DNA from: an uncultured Spirochaetales bacterium
GTDB lineage: Bacteria; Spirochaetota; Spirochaetia; Sphaerochaetales; Sphaerochaetaceae
Reading direction: 5' to 3'
Length of the DNA stretch: 14,343 nt
Assembly (NCBI GenBank): GCA_945947045.1
Contig: CAMEXG010000035.1
Location: forward strand, 1 to 14,343
The translations under genes were made by a program, and so were the position numbers. Position 1 is the stretch's first letter. Each line of letters starts with the position of its first letter. Positions 13,048 through 14,343 of the stretch are shown here, one piece after another. A model generated the notes under the pieces. The model was given only the letters and a program-made list of their open reading frames with translations, ran no database searches and had not been told where the DNA came from.

Positions 13048-14292
13048 ATGAAGAAACTATCGGTTCTGACTCTATTTTTATTCTTGATACTTGGACTCTG
13101 TGCACAGGTCGATTCTCCCAATCTTTTCGAAATAGACAAAGAGCTGGATTCTTTCAAGAAAACTGAAATCACAGAAGAAGAGCGGAAAAAATACCAGGAA
13201 ATGGAGTTTTACCTTATTACAGGAGGACCGGGATCTCTTATTTGGGAAAACTTCGGACACAGCGCAATCTTACTCACTACACCCGATTCATTTCCTGTGG
13301 CCTATGACTGGGGTATCTTTTCTTTTGATGATTCTTTCTTTGTGAACTTCGCTTTCGGCAGACTATATTACGAGGCATGGGCGACATATGGCGACTATAG
13401 AATAGAGTCCTTGATCAGCGACGACAGAAGTGTAACTGCACTGAGACTAGAACTGGATGAAAACCAGAAGAAGAATCTTCTATCATTTTTAATGTACTCC
13501 ACAAAAGAAGAGAACAAGACTTATTTATATGACTACTTCAAAGATAATTGCGCCACAAGACCCAGGGATATCTACTCTTGGCTTACAGAAGGAGAATTTG
13601 AAGAGGTTTTAAAATCCACGCCGTCTGAAGAGACGCTGAGAGAAACGGTAGAGAGACACTTGTCACTGTCGACTTTTCCTGTGGCATGGACAATAAGCTA
13701 CCTTCTTGGTCCCGATACAGATAAAGAAGAGTCGATGTGGGAAGCCTGTTTCCTCCCGTCAACTCTCAATTCCTCTATTAAAGAGTATCAAAATAACAAA
13801 GATGAAATAATCTACTCTTCAAAGAACAGAAATCCTGTTCCTGATAAATGGAGTCTAAAAGCAAGGTCCATCATCATGGGGATCCTACTTGTTTCCATTT
13901 CTCTTCTTCCTCTTACAAAAAAAAGATGGATCGAAAGATGCTGCGATACTGTCCAGGGCATTCTATTCTTTTTCTTCGGTGTACTTTCATCTGTCCTTTT
14001 GTTCTTGATGCTATTTACGATACACAACGTAACGAAGGGAAATATAAACTACCTTATTATTTCTCCCTTATGCCTGATCTCTTCCCTCCTACACTTTGCA
14101 TCCCTTTCAAAGAAAAGAAAAAACAAAGCGATACTTATTAACTCAGGAGTAATGCTGGCTCTTTCTTTAATCGTCTTAGCCTTGAGGCTAATCATTCCAT
14201 CCTTCATACAAGACTCCTATGCAGTGTTTATTCCCGCAATAATGCTTTATGCATCAGAAGTCTTTGTAAGTTTCAAATGCATTGAAAGATAA
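13048..14292 (+). CDS. Exported DUF4105 (Lnb N-terminal periplasmic type) protein with C-terminal membrane region
   Basis: A 414-residue envelope protein. Residues 1-19 are a signal peptide with likely cleavage after LCA. Residues about 50-240 fit DUF4105, the domain also found at the N-terminus of bifidobacterial lacto-N-biosidase: ITGGPGSLIWENFGHSAI with H71, YDWGIFSF, NFAFGRLYYEAW, and YLYDYFKDNCATRPRD with C168. C168 and H71 are candidates for a Cys-His pair, but no enzyme activity is established from this sequence. From about residue 273 there are roughly five hydrophobic segments (about 274-289, 303-326, 335-351, 362-384 and 391-410), so the soluble domain would face the periplasm and be anchored by a small membrane bundle. 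Its neighbours do not suggest a role. It is transcribed alone and ends at a hairpin. Confidence 0.8.
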   Translation: MKKLSVLTLFLFLILGLCAQVDSPNLFEIDKELDSFKKTEITEEERKKYQEMEFYLITGGPGSLIWENFGHSAILLTTPDSFPVAYDWGIFSFDDSFFVNFAFGRLYYEAWATYGDYRIESLISDDRSVTALRLELDENQKKNLLSFLMYSTKEENKTYLYDYFKDNCATRPRDIYSWLTEGEFEEVLKSTPSEETLRETVERHLSLSTFPVAWTISYLLGPDTDKEESMWEACFLPSTLNSSIKEYQNNKDEIIYSSKNRNPVPDKWSLKARSIIMGILLVSISLLPLTKKRWIERCCDTVQGILFFFFGVLSSVLLFLMLFTIHNVTKGNINYLIISPLCLISSLLHFASLSKKRKNKAILINSGVMLALSLIVLALRLIIPSFIQDSYAVFIPAIMLYASEVFVSFKCIER

Positions 14293-14293
14293 A

Positions 14294-14320
14294 GGACAGG
14301 AAGAAAGAATCTCCCTGTCC
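14294..14320. terminator. Hairpin directly after the DUF4105 gene
   Basis: GGACAGG (14294-14300) pairs perfectly with CCTGTCC (14314-14320), and the loop can form three more pairs (AGA with TCT). The plus-strand side is followed by AAACTATG and not a T tract. The minus strand continues TTTATCTTTC, so it may instead terminate a convergent gene beyond the window, or act both ways. Confidence 0.55.
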
Positions 14321-14343
14321 AAACTATGTGCATATAAAAGTCT

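Noticed and set aside
1..14343. tRNA or rRNA genes, CRISPR arrays, insertion sequences, attachment sites
   Set aside because: I found no cloverleaf-like segment, evenly spaced DNA repeats, transposase motifs or terminal inverted repeats. All gaps between genes are under about 140 bases and are accounted for by promoters and terminators.

Overview
The window is about 14.3 kb of bacterial chromosome, tightly packed and moderately AT-rich, with AGA-rich arginine codons and sigma-70-type promoters. I see no tRNA, rRNA, CRISPR array, insertion sequence or phage gene. The gene set (oligoendopeptidase F, endonuclease-type MutL, RecO, RecJ, a TtcA-like protein, a FecR-domain exported protein, small lipoproteins, an Lrp/AsnC regulator, a short PGDH-like dehydrogenase and a dihydroorotate-dehydrogenase-like flavoprotein) suggests a spirochaete of the Treponema/Sphaerochaeta kind. 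That placement is inferred from gene content only and is not certain.

Left part (1-6000). The 3' end of pepF meets a small exported protein on the minus strand, and the pepF terminator lies inside the end of that neighbour. A divergent promoter region (1119-1230) then starts an HD phosphohydrolase of the SAMHD1/YwfO kind, which overlaps a ttcA-like tRNA thiolase gene. A new promoter starts a FecR-like exported protein whose stop codon overlaps the mutL start.

Middle (6002-10074, all minus strand). A three-gene operon reads from 8449 leftward: DHOD-like flavoprotein, PlsC-type acyltransferase, lipoprotein. The lipoprotein ends one base from mutL. Upstream is a second operon, a PGDH-like dehydrogenase and an Lrp/AsnC regulator, with a consensus promoter carrying nested inverted repeats and a strong terminator.

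Right part (10075-14343). recO and recJ form a minus-strand operon; RecJ has an unusual insertion of about 150 residues. recO diverges from a plus-strand gene for an exported DUF4105 (Lnb N-terminal type) protein with a C-terminal membrane region.

Most of the content is housekeeping: DNA repair and recombination, nucleotide metabolism, tRNA modification, lipid and amino-acid metabolism, envelope proteins. I did not find a convincing new defence or mobile system. The most unusual signal is regulatory. All four genes that start from the two divergent intergenic regions have a -10 box exactly 6 bases before the ATG and no Shine-Dalgarno sequence, which predicts leaderless mRNAs, while the other transcription units here have ordinary leaders with Shine-Dalgarno sites.
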